Below, piece after piece: positions 7,123 to 13,145 of a stretch of DNA of 13,145 nucleotides (position 1 is the stretch's first letter; every line of letters begins with the position of its first letter). The notes under the pieces were generated by a model, which worked only from the letters and a program-made list of their open reading frames with translations, was not told where the DNA came from and made no database searches. The stretch spans positions 1 through 13,145 of the forward strand of contig JAKSPV010000024.1 in the NCBI GenBank assembly GCA_024404475.1. The letters are read 5' to 3'. Origin of the DNA: Clostridia bacterium (GTDB lineage: Bacteria > Bacillota > Clostridia > Oscillospirales > CAG-272). The position numbers and the translations under genes are program-made.

Positions 7123-7695
7123 ATGGCAAACTTTATCGTGGAAACCTCCGCGCGTCACATTCACCTGACGACCGCGGATATCGAAACGCTGTTCGGCAAA
7201 GGCGCCGAGCTGCATAACAAGAAGGACCTGTCCCAGCCCGGGCAGTTCGCCTGCGAGGAAAAAGTAGAACTTGTCGGCCCGAAGGGCTCGATCAAGGTCT
7301 CCGTCCTCGGCCCGGCAAGAAAAGCGACGCAGGTCGAACTTTCGTTCACCGACGCGCGCACGCTCGGCCTCAAGGACGTTCCCGTCCGCGAGTCCGGTGA
7401 CGTTGCCGGCACGCCCGGCCTCCACCTCGTCGGCCCCGCCGGCGAAGTCGAACTCGCCGAGGGCGTGATCATCGCAAAGCGCCACATCCACATGACCCCC
7501 GCCGATGCCGAGGCGTTCGGCGTCACGAACGGTCAGATCGTTTCGGTGAAGGTCGATTGCGGCAACGGCCGCGCGACCGTATTCGGCGACACGGTCGTCC
7601 GCGTTTCCACGTCCTACGCGCTGGCTATGCACATCGACACCGATGAATGCAACGCCGCCGCCGCGTTCGGCACCGTCTACGGTGAGATCGTCTGA
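7123..7695 (+). CDS. pduL: PduL-type phosphate acyltransferase (phosphotransacetylase)
   Basis: PduL reversibly moves an acyl group between CoA and phosphate (acyl-CoA plus Pi to acyl-phosphate plus CoA). It is unrelated to the Pta family but does the same job. The 190 residues span the two-domain core. ARHIHLT (10-16) and AKRHIHMT (118-125) hold the zinc-binding histidines (His12, His14, His121, His123), and MHIDTDECN (169-177) is the third signature. Microcompartment PduL proteins carry an N-terminal encapsulation helix before the core; here the core begins within five residues of the start, and no shell or diol-dehydratase genes are near. A soluble housekeeping role in acetate or propionate metabolism is the better inference. 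GGAGGA at 7110-7115 fixes the start. It is monocistronic, with its own promoter and terminator. Confidence 0.93.
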   Translation: MANFIVETSARHIHLTTADIETLFGKGAELHNKKDLSQPGQFACEEKVELVGPKGSIKVSVLGPARKATQVELSFTDARTLGLKDVPVRESGDVAGTPGLHLVGPAGEVELAEGVIIAKRHIHMTPADAEAFGVTNGQIVSVKVDCGNGRATVFGDTVVRVSTSYALAMHIDTDECNAAAAFGTVYGEIV

Positions 7696-7711
7696 GCAAT
7701 AAAGAAAAAGC

Positions 7712-7740
7712 CCCGGGCTCGCAGGAGCCCGGGATTTTTT
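7712..7740. terminator. Bidirectional terminator between pduL and cdd
   Basis: A perfect 9-bp stem pairs CCCGGGCTC (7712-7720) with GAGCCCGGG (7725-7733) around a GCAG loop. It is followed by T7735-T7740 for the + strand. The A-rich run 7701-7709 gives the U-tract for the - strand. The cdd stop codon (7741-7739) overlaps the T-run, so the cdd transcript ends almost at its stop codon. Confidence 0.93.
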
Positions 7741-8149
7741 ATTTATCGACCTTGTCTTTCGAGAACGCCAGCGGCAGAAGCGCGCCGAGCGTCGTCTCTT
7801 CAAACGTCCCGCCGCCCGTGACCAGCAGGATCGGGAAATCCGCGGAGCAGAACTCCGCCATGACCTGCCGGCAGACGCCGCAGGGCGGGAACGCGCCGGT
7901 CAGAACGCCGCCCTTGCCGCCGGCGACGGCGATCATCGCAAAGCGGCGCTCACCCTCGCTCACCGCCTTGAAGATCGCGGTGCGCTCGGCGCAGACGGTC
8001 GTGGAGAACGAGGCGTTCTCAATATTGCAGCCGGTGTAGACCTTGCCGCTCTCCGTGAGGAGCGCCGCGCCGACGAGGCAGCCCGAATACGGCGCGTACG
8101 CTTTCTGCATCGCGGCGACGGCCGCGGCACAAAGTTCCTGTTTCGTCAT
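7739..8149 (-). CDS. cdd: Cytidine deaminase
   Basis: Cdd hydrolyses cytidine and deoxycytidine to uridine and deoxyuridine in the cytoplasm for pyrimidine salvage. The 136-residue length is that of the short homotetrameric class. The zinc site is complete: TVCAERTA (51-58) supplies Cys53 and proton-shuttling Glu55, and PPCGVCRQ (88-95) supplies Cys90 and Cys93. CNIENASF (41-48) is the nucleoside-binding stretch. An AAAGGAG ribosome site lies a few bases before the ATG. It is the last gene of the deo run, 12 bases after deoB, and ends in a shared terminator. Confidence 0.96.
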   Translation of the reverse strand: MTKQELCAAAVAAMQKAYAPYSGCLVGAALLTESGKVYTGCNIENASFSTTVCAERTAIFKAVSEGERRFAMIAVAGGKGGVLTGAFPPCGVCRQVMAEFCSADFPILLVTGGGTFEETTLGALLPLAFSKDKVDK

Positions 8150-8161
8150 GCGCTTCTCCTT

Positions 8162-9328
8162 TCAGCGGCGGATCTCGGCGAGGAAACTCCGTCCGTCCCC
8201 GCGGTAATCCGAGCCGAGATAGTCGGCGACGGTCGCGGCGATGTCGGCAAAGGTGTCCCGTGTGCCGTAGGCGCCCGGTTTGATATGCTTGCCTGCGACA
8301 AGCAACGGCGTGTATTCGCGGGTGTGGTCGGTGTCGTCGTCGCCCGGATCGCAGCCGTGGTCGGCGGTGATCATCAGAACGTCGTCCTCGCGCATCCGGC
8401 GCCGGAACGACGGGAGCCACTTGTCGAACGCGGCGAACGCCGCGGCGTAGCCGTCCACGTCCTGCCGGTGACCGTAAAGCGAGTCGAAATCGACGAGGTT
8501 GACGAAGCAGAGCCCCTCGAAATCACGATCCAAAGCGTCGAGCGTCTTCTGCATCCCGTCCTCGTTGCCCGTCGTGTAGACGTAGTCGGTGAGGCCGCGC
8601 CCGGCGAAGATGTCGTGGATCTTGCCGATGCCGTAGACCGTCTTGCCCTCGGCGGCGAGTGCGTCGAGCACCGTTTCGCGCGGCGGGGTAACGGAGAAAT
8701 CGTGCCGGTTCGTCGTGCGGACGAAATTTCCGGCATTCTCGCCGATGAACGGGCGCGCGATGACGCGCCCGACGGCGTGCTCGCCCGTCAGAAGCTCGCG
8801 CGCCTTGCGGCAGATCGCGTACTGCTCTTCGAGCGGGACGACCGCCTCGTGCGCGGCGATCTGGAAAACGCTGTCCGCCGAGGTGTAGACGATCAGCTTG
8901 CCGGTCTTCATGTGCTCCTCGCCGTAGTCGCGGATCGCGTCGGTGCCGGAGTAGGGCTTGTTCAGAAGAACGCCGCGGCCGACGCGGCGGGAGAATTCGG
9001 CGATGAGGTCATCCGGGAAACCGTCCGGGTACGTCGGCATCGGGCGCGGGGAAACGATGCCCGCAATCTCCCAGTGGCCGATCGTCGTGTCTTTTCCGCG
9101 GGAACGTTCCGTCATGCGGAGCGCGGCGCCGCGGCGGCGTTTCGGACGGGGGATATAGTCCACGCCGTCGATCCAGCCGAGGCCGAGCTTGCCCGTGTTT
9201 TCCGCGGAAAAGAGAGAGGACTGCGAGATACGCCGGAGCGTGTTCGTGCCGACGTCGTCAAAGTCGGTCGCGTCCGGCGCGGCACCGCAGCCGAGCGAAT
9301 CGAGAACGATCAGAAATACGCGCTTCAT
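8162..9328 (-). CDS. deoB: Phosphopentomutase
   Basis: DeoB interconverts (deoxy)ribose-1-phosphate and (deoxy)ribose-5-phosphate, linking nucleoside phosphorolysis to central metabolism. The 388 residues are full length and of the alkaline-phosphatase-like metalloenzyme fold. Asp10 (LDS) opens the metal site. GKDTTIGHWEI (78-88) contains Thr81, which aligns with the phosphorylated Thr85 known for the Bacillus cereus enzyme. YTSADSVFQIAAHE, GRVIARPF, NRHDF, LVDFDSLYGHR, TADHG and DHTREYTPLL follow in the usual order and complete the two-manganese site. An AAAGGA ribosome site lies about 11 bases before the ATG, rather far. The 120-base gap from deoD is unusually long for this operon and holds two inverted repeats. 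Confidence 0.96.
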   Translation of the reverse strand: MKRVFLIVLDSLGCGAAPDATDFDDVGTNTLRRISQSSLFSAENTGKLGLGWIDGVDYIPRPKRRRGAALRMTERSRGKDTTIGHWEIAGIVSPRPMPTYPDGFPDDLIAEFSRRVGRGVLLNKPYSGTDAIRDYGEEHMKTGKLIVYTSADSVFQIAAHEAVVPLEEQYAICRKARELLTGEHAVGRVIARPFIGENAGNFVRTTNRHDFSVTPPRETVLDALAAEGKTVYGIGKIHDIFAGRGLTDYVYTTGNEDGMQKTLDALDRDFEGLCFVNLVDFDSLYGHRQDVDGYAAAFAAFDKWLPSFRRRMREDDVLMITADHGCDPGDDDTDHTREYTPLLVAGKHIKPGAYGTRDTFADIAATVADYLGSDYRGDGRSFLAEIRR

Positions 9329-9350
9329 TTTAGGACCATTCCTTTCTTTG

Positions 9351-9405
9351 CATTTGTACCGGTGCTTCGCATTTGCCGCGCGTTTCGCGGCAAAAGGTAC
9401 AAATG
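9351..9405. repeat. Inverted repeat 1 in the deoD-deoB gap
   Basis: Outer arms CATTTGTACC (9351-9360) and GGTACAAATG (9396-9405) are a perfect 10-bp inverted repeat. Inside, TTTGCCGCG (9372-9380) pairs with CGCGGCAAA (9386-9394) around a CGTTT loop, leaving 11 unpaired bases on the left (9361-9371). Either strand can fold. No T-tract follows on the - strand, so it is not a normal terminator of the deo transcript. Confidence 0.85.
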
Positions 9406-9407
9406 AG

Positions 9408-9454
9408 GATTGAAAGCAGCAGACTCTCCGGAGAGACTTGCTTTGCTTTCAATC
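9408..9454. repeat. Inverted repeat 2, overlapping the deoD stop codon
   Basis: Arms GATTGAAAGCA (9408-9418) and TGCTTTCAATC (9444-9454) pair over 11 bp. Inside, GCA (9419-9421) can pair with TGC (9439-9441), and the tip is the 12-base palindrome CTCTCCGGAGAG (9424-9435). The deoD stop codon (9451-9449) lies in the right arm. It is only two bases from inverted repeat 1. Five Ts follow on the + strand only, where no gene needs ending. It may act as an mRNA stability or attenuation structure, or be part of a dispersed intergenic repeat. Confidence 0.85.
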
Positions 9455-10201
9455 TTTTTCACCATCCAGTTCTGCCGCCATGTCGAGCGCCAGTGTCACC
9501 ATTTCGGAGAAGCCCGTTTCGCGGTCGGCGGCGGACAGGTGTTCGTCCGTCACGAGCTGATCGGAGACGGTGCAGATCGCGAGTGCGTTCTTGCCGGCAC
9601 GGGCGGCGTTCATATAGAGCCCCGCGGCTTCCATGTCGACCGCGAGGATGCCCATGCGCTGCCACGCGGGCGTTGAGCGCATCTCCGGGGGCAGCTCGTC
9701 CTCGAACGTATAGAATGCGTCGGAGGAGAGCAGACTGCCGACGGCGTAGGACGCGCCGGATTTTTCGAGCAGGTCGGTCGCGAGCCGGAGCAGTTTGTAG
9801 GAGCAGACCGGCGCGAACGTGCCGGGCAGGTGGAACGTTTTCGCGTAATCGGAGTCGGTCGATGCGCCGAGCGCCACGACGATGTCGCGGAGGCGGAGCC
9901 CGGGCTGCATCGCACCGGCGGAGCCGATGCGGATGATATTTTCGACGCCGAAGACGTTATACAGTTCATTCGAGTAGATCGCCATCGAGGGGATGCCCAT
10001 GCCGCTCGCCATGACGGAGACGCGGCGGCCCTTGTACATGCCGGTGTAACCCTCGACACCGCGGACGTTGTTGACGAGCCGCGCGTCTTCGAGAAACGTG
10101 TTCGCGATGAATCTGGAACGGAGCGGATCGCCCGGCATGAGGACGGTCTTCGCAAAGTCTTCCGGCTTTGCCTTGATATGAGGTGTCGGATAACCGGCCA
10201 T
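9449..10201 (-). CDS. deoD: Purine nucleoside phosphorylase, DeoD type
   Basis: DeoD cleaves purine (deoxy)nucleosides with phosphate to the base and (deoxy)ribose-1-phosphate, the substrate for DeoB. The 250 residues are close to the usual length of the hexameric bacterial class. MPGDPLRSRFIA (residues about 22-33) is the phosphate loop. GMGIPSMAIYSNEL, IRIGSAGAMQPGLRLRD, DMEAAGLY and the catalytic-Asp motif TVSDQLVTDEH follow in order. The ATG at 10201 is chosen because AAAGGAG precedes it by seven bases; an open frame extending up to 10396 only shadows deoC. It lies 19 bases after deoC. The stop codon sits in the arm of a large inverted repeat. Confidence 0.96.
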   Translation of the reverse strand: MAGYPTPHIKAKPEDFAKTVLMPGDPLRSRFIANTFLEDARLVNNVRGVEGYTGMYKGRRVSVMASGMGIPSMAIYSNELYNVFGVENIIRIGSAGAMQPGLRLRDIVVALGASTDSDYAKTFHLPGTFAPVCSYKLLRLATDLLEKSGASYAVGSLLSSDAFYTFEDELPPEMRSTPAWQRMGILAVDMEAAGLYMNAARAGKNALAICTVSDQLVTDEHLSAADRETGFSEMVTLALDMAAELDGEKD

Positions 10202-10220
10202 TTCGTTTCTCCTTTCGCGG

Positions 10221-10880
10221 TCAGATGAGATGTTCTTTCTTGACGATCTTGACGATGCGGCTCGTGCCGAGACGGTCGGCACCGAGCGCCAGAAATGCCT
10301 CGGCGTCCTCGATGGACGAAATGCCGCCGGCGGCCTTGATCTTGACGTGCGGCGCGACGTTCGCGGCGAAGAGCGCGACGTCCTCGCGGGTGGCACCGCC
10401 GGTCGAGAAACCGGTCGAGGTTTTGATGTAGTCCGCGCCGGACGCGGAGACGATCTCGCACATTTTGACCTTCTCCTCGTCGGTGAGCAGGCACGTTTCG
10501 ATGATGACTTTGAGCAGCTTGCCGCAGCAGGCGGCCTTGACGGCGCGGATCTCTTCGAGGATCTCGCCGTACCGCTTGTCTTTCAGCCAGCCGATGTTGA
10601 TGACCATGTCGATCTCGTCGGCGCCGCTCTGGACGGCGTCCGTCGCCATAAAGCACTTCGCTACGGTCGTGTCGTAGCCGTTCGGGAAACCGATGACGGT
10701 GCAGACGGCGAGCCGCTCGCCGACGTACGCCTTTGCCTCGCGGACGTAGGACGCGGGGATGCAGACGGACGCGGTGCCGCAGCGGATGCCGTCGTCGCAG
10801 AGCGCGCGGATCTCTTCCCACGTTGCCGACGGCGACAGAAGCGTATGATCGACTTTCGATAAAATATCACGGATATCCAC
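10221..10880 (-). CDS. deoC: Deoxyribose-phosphate aldolase
   Basis: DeoC splits 2-deoxyribose-5-phosphate into acetaldehyde and glyceraldehyde-3-phosphate. The 219-residue class I aldolase has the Schiff-base lysine at Lys153 in YIKTSTGF (151-158), the assisting Asp91 in EIDMVINIG (89-97) and Lys182 in KIKAAGGI (180-187). VDHTLL at 10-15 is the usual N-terminal signature. Translation starts at GTG (10880), with GGAGG six bases upstream and no competing ATG in frame. It is the first gene of the deoC-deoD-deoB-cdd operon; no regulator or nucleoside transporter is found between it and the divergent lepA. Confidence 0.96.
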   Translation of the reverse strand: MDIRDILSKVDHTLLSPSATWEEIRALCDDGIRCGTASVCIPASYVREAKAYVGERLAVCTVIGFPNGYDTTVAKCFMATDAVQSGADEIDMVINIGWLKDKRYGEILEEIRAVKAACCGKLLKVIIETCLLTDEEKVKMCEIVSASGADYIKTSTGFSTGGATREDVALFAANVAPHVKIKAAGGISSIEDAEAFLALGADRLGTSRIVKIVKKEHLI

Positions 10881-10906
10881 GGTATGCCTCCGAGTGTTTT
10901 TTCTTT

Positions 10907-10915
10907 ATTGTAGCA
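10907..10915 (-). promoter_or_regulatory. Extended -10 promoter for the deo operon
   Basis: On the - strand, TGC TACAAT (10915-10907) forms an extended -10 box about 27 bases before the GTG start of deoC. No good -35 hexamer lies 16-18 bases further upstream (the sequence there is T/C-rich). This suggests a weak or activator-dependent promoter. I find no clear operator palindrome. Confidence 0.65.
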
Positions 10916-10994
10916 CAACGGTGCCGAAAAGAAAAGGGGCGCGGAAAAACTTTTCCCGCCCGGCGAGAAAGTGCCGCGAAATCGCGCATTTGAC

Positions 10995-11023
10995 TTGATT
11001 TCCGCACAGTTTTCTGCTATACT
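10995..11023 (+). promoter_or_regulatory. Sigma-A promoter for lepA-hemW
   Basis: TTGATT at 10995-11000 and TATACT at 11018-11023 are 17 bases apart, with an extended TGC at 11015-11017. A better-looking TTGACT at 10990-10995 is 22 bases away and out of register. The start is expected near 11030, leaving a ~45-base leader before lepA. Confidence 0.78.
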
Positions 11024-11074
11024 GATTCCGTATAAAATGACAATCCCTTATTCTGCCCCGGGAGGGTGCTTTCG

Positions 11075-12892
11075 ATGACTGAAAGACAGAAACATATCCG
11101 CAACTTCTCCATCATCGCGCACATCGACCACGGCAAATCGACGCTCGCCGACCGTATTCTGGAGTTTTCGAGCGCCGTTGCCAAGCGCGACATGGAGGAG
11201 CAGCTCCTCGATGATATGGACCTCGAGCGCGAGCGCGGCATCACGATCAAAGCGCGTGCCGTCCGCATCGACTACGAGGCGCCCGACGGGGAGACCTATG
11301 CGCTCAACCTGATCGACACCCCCGGGCACGTGGACTTCAACTACGAGGTGTCCCGCAGTCTCAACGCCTGCGAGGGTGCCCTGCTCGTCGTGGACGCGAC
11401 GCAGGGCATCGAGGCGCAGACGATGGCGAACGCCTACCTCGCCTCCGACGCGGGGCTGGAGATCCTGCCCGTGATCAACAAGATTGATCTGCCGTCGGCG
11501 CGTCCGACGGAAGTACAGGAGGAGATCGAGGACGTCATCGGCGTGCCCGCCGTGGGCTGCCCGTGCGTCTCCGCCAAGACGGGGCTCAACATTGAGTCCG
11601 TCATGGAGACGGTCATCCGCGACGTGCCGCCGCCCGAGGGCGACGAGAACGCACCGCTGCGTGCCCTCATCTTCGATTCCGTTTACAACAGTTATCTCGG
11701 TGTCGTCGTGTATATCCGCGTCATCGACGGCACTGTCCGTCCCGGCGACCGCATCCGCCTTATGAGCACCGGCGCCGAATTTGACGTTGTGGAAACCGGC
11801 GCGATGCAGCCGTTTGGACTGAAACCCCTGCCGGAGCTTGCGGCAGGCGACGTCGGCTACATCACCGCGTCGATCAAGACCGTCTCCGAGACGCGCGTCG
11901 GCGACACCGTGACGCTCGCGGACAATCCGACGGACGCGCCGCTGCCCGGCTTCAAGCACGCCTTGCCGATGGTCTACGCCGGCATCTACCCGGCGGACGG
12001 CGCGCGGTACAATGAAATGAAAGACGCGCTCGAAAAGCTCCAGCTCAACGACGCGGCGCTCACGTTCGAGCCCGAAACTTCGATCGCGCTCGGCTTCGGC
12101 TTCCGCTGCGGCTTCCTCGGCCTGCTCCACATGGAGATCATCGAGGAGCGGCTCGAGCGGGAATTCAACCTCGACCTTATTACGACGGCACCGTCCGTTA
12201 TCTATAAGATCGTCCGCCGCGACGGCACGGTGACGATGATCGACAACCCGTCGAGCTATCCGCCGCCGGACGAGATCGAGCACGCGGAGGAGCCCGTCGT
12301 CAAGGCGCTGATCATCACGCCGACGGAGTTCGTCGGCGGGATCATGGATCTCTGCCAGGACAGACGCGGCACGTTCCACGACATGAAATACCTCGATCAG
12401 ACGCGCGTGGAACTGCACTATTCGCTGCCGCTCAACGAGATCATCTACGATTTCTTCGACGCGCTCAAATCGCGCAGCAAAGGCTACGCCTCGCTTGACT
12501 ACGAGATGGCAGGGTACGAAAAGAGCGACCTCGTGAAGCTCGATTTCCTGCTCAACGGCGACATGGTGGATGCGCTGACGTTCATCGTCCACGCGGACAA
12601 GGCGTACGCGCGAGCCCGCAAGATCGCCGAGAAACTGAAAGACAACATTCCCCGCGCGCTGTTTGAGATCCCGATCCAGGCGGCGATCGGTAACCGCGTG
12701 ATCGCCCGCGAGACGGTCAAGGCGATGCGAAAAGACGTTCTGGCGAAGTGCTACGGCGGCGACATCACGCGTAAGAAGAAACTGCTCGAAAAGCAGAAGG
12801 AAGGCAAAAAGAAAATGCGTCAGCTCGGCACCGTGGAGGTCTCGCCCGAGGCGTTCATGGCGGTGCTCAAACTGGACGACGACGAGAAATAA
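11075..12892 (+). CDS. lepA: Elongation factor 4 (LepA), ribosomal GTPase
   Basis: LepA is a translational GTPase that acts on the ribosome, with proposed roles in back-translocation and 30S assembly. The 605-residue length is typical. GTPase motifs: AHIDHGKST (15-23), the switch-I stretch RERGITIKA (52-60), DTPGH (81-85), NKID (135-138) and SAKTG (166-170). The EF-G-like domains follow, with LGFGFRCGFLGLLHMEI characteristic of domain III onward. The unique C-terminal LepA domain ends with RKKKLLEKQKEGKKKMRQLG and a conserved EAFMAVLK. ATG 11075 is preferred over an in-frame GTG at 11066 because that GTG overlaps the GGAGGG ribosome site (11061-11066). hemW follows after 22 bases, the order often seen in Firmicutes ahead of hrcA-grpE-dnaK. 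Confidence 0.97.
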   Translation: MTERQKHIRNFSIIAHIDHGKSTLADRILEFSSAVAKRDMEEQLLDDMDLERERGITIKARAVRIDYEAPDGETYALNLIDTPGHVDFNYEVSRSLNACEGALLVVDATQGIEAQTMANAYLASDAGLEILPVINKIDLPSARPTEVQEEIEDVIGVPAVGCPCVSAKTGLNIESVMETVIRDVPPPEGDENAPLRALIFDSVYNSYLGVVVYIRVIDGTVRPGDRIRLMSTGAEFDVVETGAMQPFGLKPLPELAAGDVGYITASIKTVSETRVGDTVTLADNPTDAPLPGFKHALPMVYAGIYPADGARYNEMKDALEKLQLNDAALTFEPETSIALGFGFRCGFLGLLHMEIIEERLEREFNLDLITTAPSVIYKIVRRDGTVTMIDNPSSYPPPDEIEHAEEPVVKALIITPTEFVGGIMDLCQDRRGTFHDMKYLDQTRVELHYSLPLNEIIYDFFDALKSRSKGYASLDYEMAGYEKSDLVKLDFLLNGDMVDALTFIVHADKAYARARKIAEKLKDNIPRALFEIPIQAAIGNRVIARETVKAMRKDVLAKCYGGDITRKKKLLEKQKEGKKKMRQLGTVEVSPEAFMAVLKLDDDEK

Positions 12893-12914
12893 TGCGGAAG
12901 GAGGCGCACGCAGC

Positions 12915-13145
12915 GTGACACGCAAAAAAGAAGTTGCCCGGCAGCCGCTCGGCATCTACGTTCACGTGCCGTTCTGCCGCTCGAAGTGCGCCTACTGCGA
13001 TTTCTACTCGTTCAAGCCGACCGACGACGGGCTTCCGAAGCGCTACGTCGATGCGGTCATCTCGCACATGAAAAGCTACAAGAGCGGCTGCGAGGGCTAC
13101 GCCCCCGACACCGTTTTCATCCGCGGAGGGCCGCGGACCGCGCCC
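12915..13145 (+). CDS. hemW: HemW-like radical SAM protein, 5' part only
   Basis: The first 77 codons are present and the gene runs off the right edge. The start is GTG at 12915, with AAGGAGG at 12898-12904 (ten bases upstream). IYVHVPFCRSKCAYCDF (14-30) gives the radical SAM iron-sulfur cysteines Cys21, Cys25 and Cys28 in the CxxxCxxC pattern followed by Asp-Phe, which fits HemW (formerly 'HemN-like') rather than true coproporphyrinogen dehydrogenase HemN. HemW binds heme and is thought to deliver it to respiratory enzymes. Its place after lepA matches common Firmicute order. Odd: the segment after DTVFI reads RGGPRTAP where the family has GGGTP-(S/T)-x-L; four codons each differ by one base from what is expected. 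Confidence 0.88.
   Translation, partial: MTRKKEVARQPLGIYVHVPFCRSKCAYCDFYSFKPTDDGLPKRYVDAVISHMKSYKSGCEGYAPDTVFIRGGPRTAP

Noticed and set aside
8285..9406. Long open frame on the + strand opposite deoB
   Set aside because: deoB on the other strand has every family motif in order; the + strand product is low-complexity and has no ribosome site or promoter.
9408..9459. Rho-independent terminator on the + strand (hairpin followed by five Ts)
   Set aside because: No + strand gene lies upstream to be terminated, and the T-tract is part of the deoD coding sequence; on the transcribed strand there is no T-tract.
11066..11074. Alternative GTG start for lepA three codons upstream
   Set aside because: It overlaps the GGAGGG ribosome site, whereas ATG 11075 is nine bases after GGAGG and matches usual LepA N-termini.
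11048..12955. Very long open frame on the - strand across the whole of lepA
   Set aside because: It is antisense to a complete, motif-perfect lepA. Its translation is Arg/Asp/Val-rich with no recognisable domain, as expected from GC-rich third positions.

Overview
The window is chromosomal housekeeping DNA from a GC-rich Firmicute, most likely an anaerobic, clostridia-like gut lineage. Evidence for this: a DUF1385 (YqhQ) gene overlapping prmC, a lepA-hemW pair, a PduL-type phosphotransacylase, strong AAGGAGG-like ribosome binding sites, sigma-A promoters (TTGACA/TATAAT, often with extended TGn -10 boxes), and compact hairpin-plus-T-tract terminators shared by convergent genes. The lineage call is inference; no rRNA or species marker is present.

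Layout. (1) Bases 1-79 are the 3' end of a + strand gene with a Thr/Pro/Ser-rich repeat tail. It is closed by a terminator at 103-133 shared with a convergent small lipoprotein gene (137-733, - strand). (2) Bases 734-928 hold two divergent promoters, one for the lipoprotein and one for a five-gene + strand run: DUF1385 membrane protein, prmC, leuA, a citramalate synthase (cimA-like) and ddl (929-7030). (3) pduL (7123-7695, +) has its own promoter and ends at a bidirectional terminator (7712-7740). (4) A - strand deo-type nucleoside salvage operon runs deoC > deoD > deoB > cdd (10880 down to 7739). The deoD-deoB gap holds two large adjacent inverted repeats. (5) Divergent from deoC, lepA (11075-12892, +) is followed by the 5' part of hemW (12915-13145), cut by the window edge.

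How the genes work together. leuA and cimA encode two related Claisen-type synthases. One commits carbon to leucine; the other probably makes citramalate for the threonine-independent isoleucine route. They are embedded between release-factor methylation (prmC) and cell-wall (ddl) genes. The deo operon converts nucleosides to usable sugars: Cdd deaminates cytidine, DeoD phosphorolyses purine nucleosides, DeoB moves phosphate from C1 to C5, and DeoC splits deoxyribose-5-phosphate into acetaldehyde and glyceraldehyde-3-phosphate. PduL interconverts acyl-CoA and acyl-phosphate and lacks a shell-targeting extension, so it probably serves ordinary acetate metabolism. LepA acts on ribosomes and HemW is a heme-trafficking radical SAM relative.

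I see no defence system, CRISPR array, phage or insertion sequence. The least explained items are the paired palindromes inside the deo operon, the divergent second isopropylmalate-synthase paralogue, the orphan lipoprotein, and the abnormal last ~24 bases in hemW.
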